The position numbers and the translations under genes are program-made. Shown one piece after another: positions 63,629-64,000 of a DNA stretch of 64,000 nt. The number at the start of each line of letters is the position of its first letter. Position 1 is the first letter of the stretch. The notes under the pieces were generated by a model. That model was not told where the DNA came from. It saw nothing but the letters and a program-made list of their open reading frames with translations, and did no database searches. Source of the stretch: Paractinoplanes maris (GTDB lineage Bacteria; Actinomycetota; Actinomycetes; Mycobacteriales; Micromonosporaceae); the NCBI RefSeq assembly GCF_023544465.1, contig NZ_JALPVL010000001.1, positions 434,001-498,000 on the forward strand, read 5' to 3'.

Positions 63629-64000
63629 CGATTGGGTAGTCGACCTCACGATCCGTTACAGAAACACGGTCAAAAGGTCGGCATTGGGCCCGGGACCGTA
63701 CTACATTGATGGGAGCGTTGGTCACCGGGCTCTGGCGCAAGCCTCAGATCCGGACAAAGAGGGCGTGAGCCAGCTCACCCGCCCGGAGAAACTTCGGGCG
63801 CTACCCTTGACATCGCGAGAGTTCGTGAAAGCATTCACAAGCGATAAGAAGTAACCGGTTGCTGGTTGCGCGCGTTTCTAATCCAGAAGCGCCGAGCAGC
63901 ATCCCGCAACAACAAAAGCTTGCTACGCACGGCGAGCAGACGGGCACTCAGACGTCAGCCGCCATCGCGACGCATAGGTAAACCAGCAACGCCATTCATT
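63629..64000 (+). other. Intergenic region at the right edge, likely leader of the next gene
   Basis: These 372 bp hold no credible coding frame. Visible elements are an inverted repeat GTGAGC / GCTCAC at 63765-63778, a short hairpin CGCCCG / CGGGCG at 63780-63800, a TTGACA at about 63807-63812, and the CRP-like site at 63825-63838. The AT content is higher than in coding regions. It probably carries the promoter and leader of a gene beyond base 64000, perhaps whiB. Confidence 0.55.
63825..63838. promoter_or_regulatory. CRP-like binding site
   Basis: GTGAAAGCATTCAC matches the GTGA-N6-TCAC consensus of CRP/FNR regulators, with C and A at the flanks. In mycobacteria CRP binds before whiB1, which fits the position but is not proof. 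Confidence 0.6.

Overview
The window is high-GC actinobacterial chromosome with dense genes, many GTG starts and many 1-4 bp start/stop overlaps. The gene set points to the Micromonosporaceae, probably an Actinoplanes-like genus: a fused E2/E1 Kgd, Ni-superoxide dismutase with its divergent SodX peptidase, a DUF6104-type small protein, several secreted chitinases, and a diacylglycerol kinase at the right edge before a regulatory region that may belong to a whiB gene. The genus is an inference. I see no rRNA, tRNA, CRISPR array, phage or insertion sequence.

Layout. 0-5.6 kb: a SigK/RskA-type module (sigma factor, zinc anti-sigma factor, fasciclin lipoprotein, membrane molybdopterin oxidoreductase), then a divergent SigE-family sigma factor with a HAF-repeat membrane partner. 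5.6-13.8 kb: Gfo/Idh oxidoreductase, two membrane proteins, a YgiB/YgiC-like pair, a FabG-like reductase, a GH13 enzyme, a PadR unit and DedA. 13.8-17.9 kb: two GH18 proteins and a GH16/CBM6 beta-glucanase under a CelR/CebR-like operator. 18-30 kb: YbdK-type ligase, CoA-disulfide reductase-like flavoprotein, polysaccharide deacetylase, Nei glycosylase, ClpP, DDAH-RocD, an FHA protein and a lipoprotein. 29.6-33.7 kb: acyltransferase/patatin pair, TetR and a 14-TM exporter. 33.9-35.3 kb: a third GH18 chitinase. 35.3-39.3 kb: an unusual operon of a roughly 1053-residue membrane protein (PqqD-like, inactive M50-like, cNMP-binding-like, FecR-like), a Cys-rich small protein and a calcium-loop protein. 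39.4-43.4 kb: response regulator, histidine kinase and HtrA protease. 43.4-45.7 kb: OlsA/OlsB-like ornithine lipid genes and a hotdog-like protein. 45.7-64 kb: ABC exporter, kgd, AAA ATPase, pta-ackA, hydrolase, quinone reductase, malic enzyme, sodX/sodN, RsbW-like protein, GntR regulator and DAG kinase.

The strongest unexplained signal is a dispersed intergenic repeat of about 140 bp. There is one copy at 33.72-33.86 kb, one inverted and one direct copy at 52.34-52.77 kb, and a truncated arm at 52.28 kb. Each full copy folds into the same long hairpin: a 17-bp outer stem, an asymmetric bulge, and a 6-bp inner stem with a GCCA tetraloop. Three outer-stem base pairs change on both sides between copies, which suggests selection on a folded nucleic acid. 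The second strongest is the fusion-protein operon at 35.3-39.3 kb. A shared ECF-type promoter motif before sigK and before the fasciclin gene supports an autoregulated SigK regulon.
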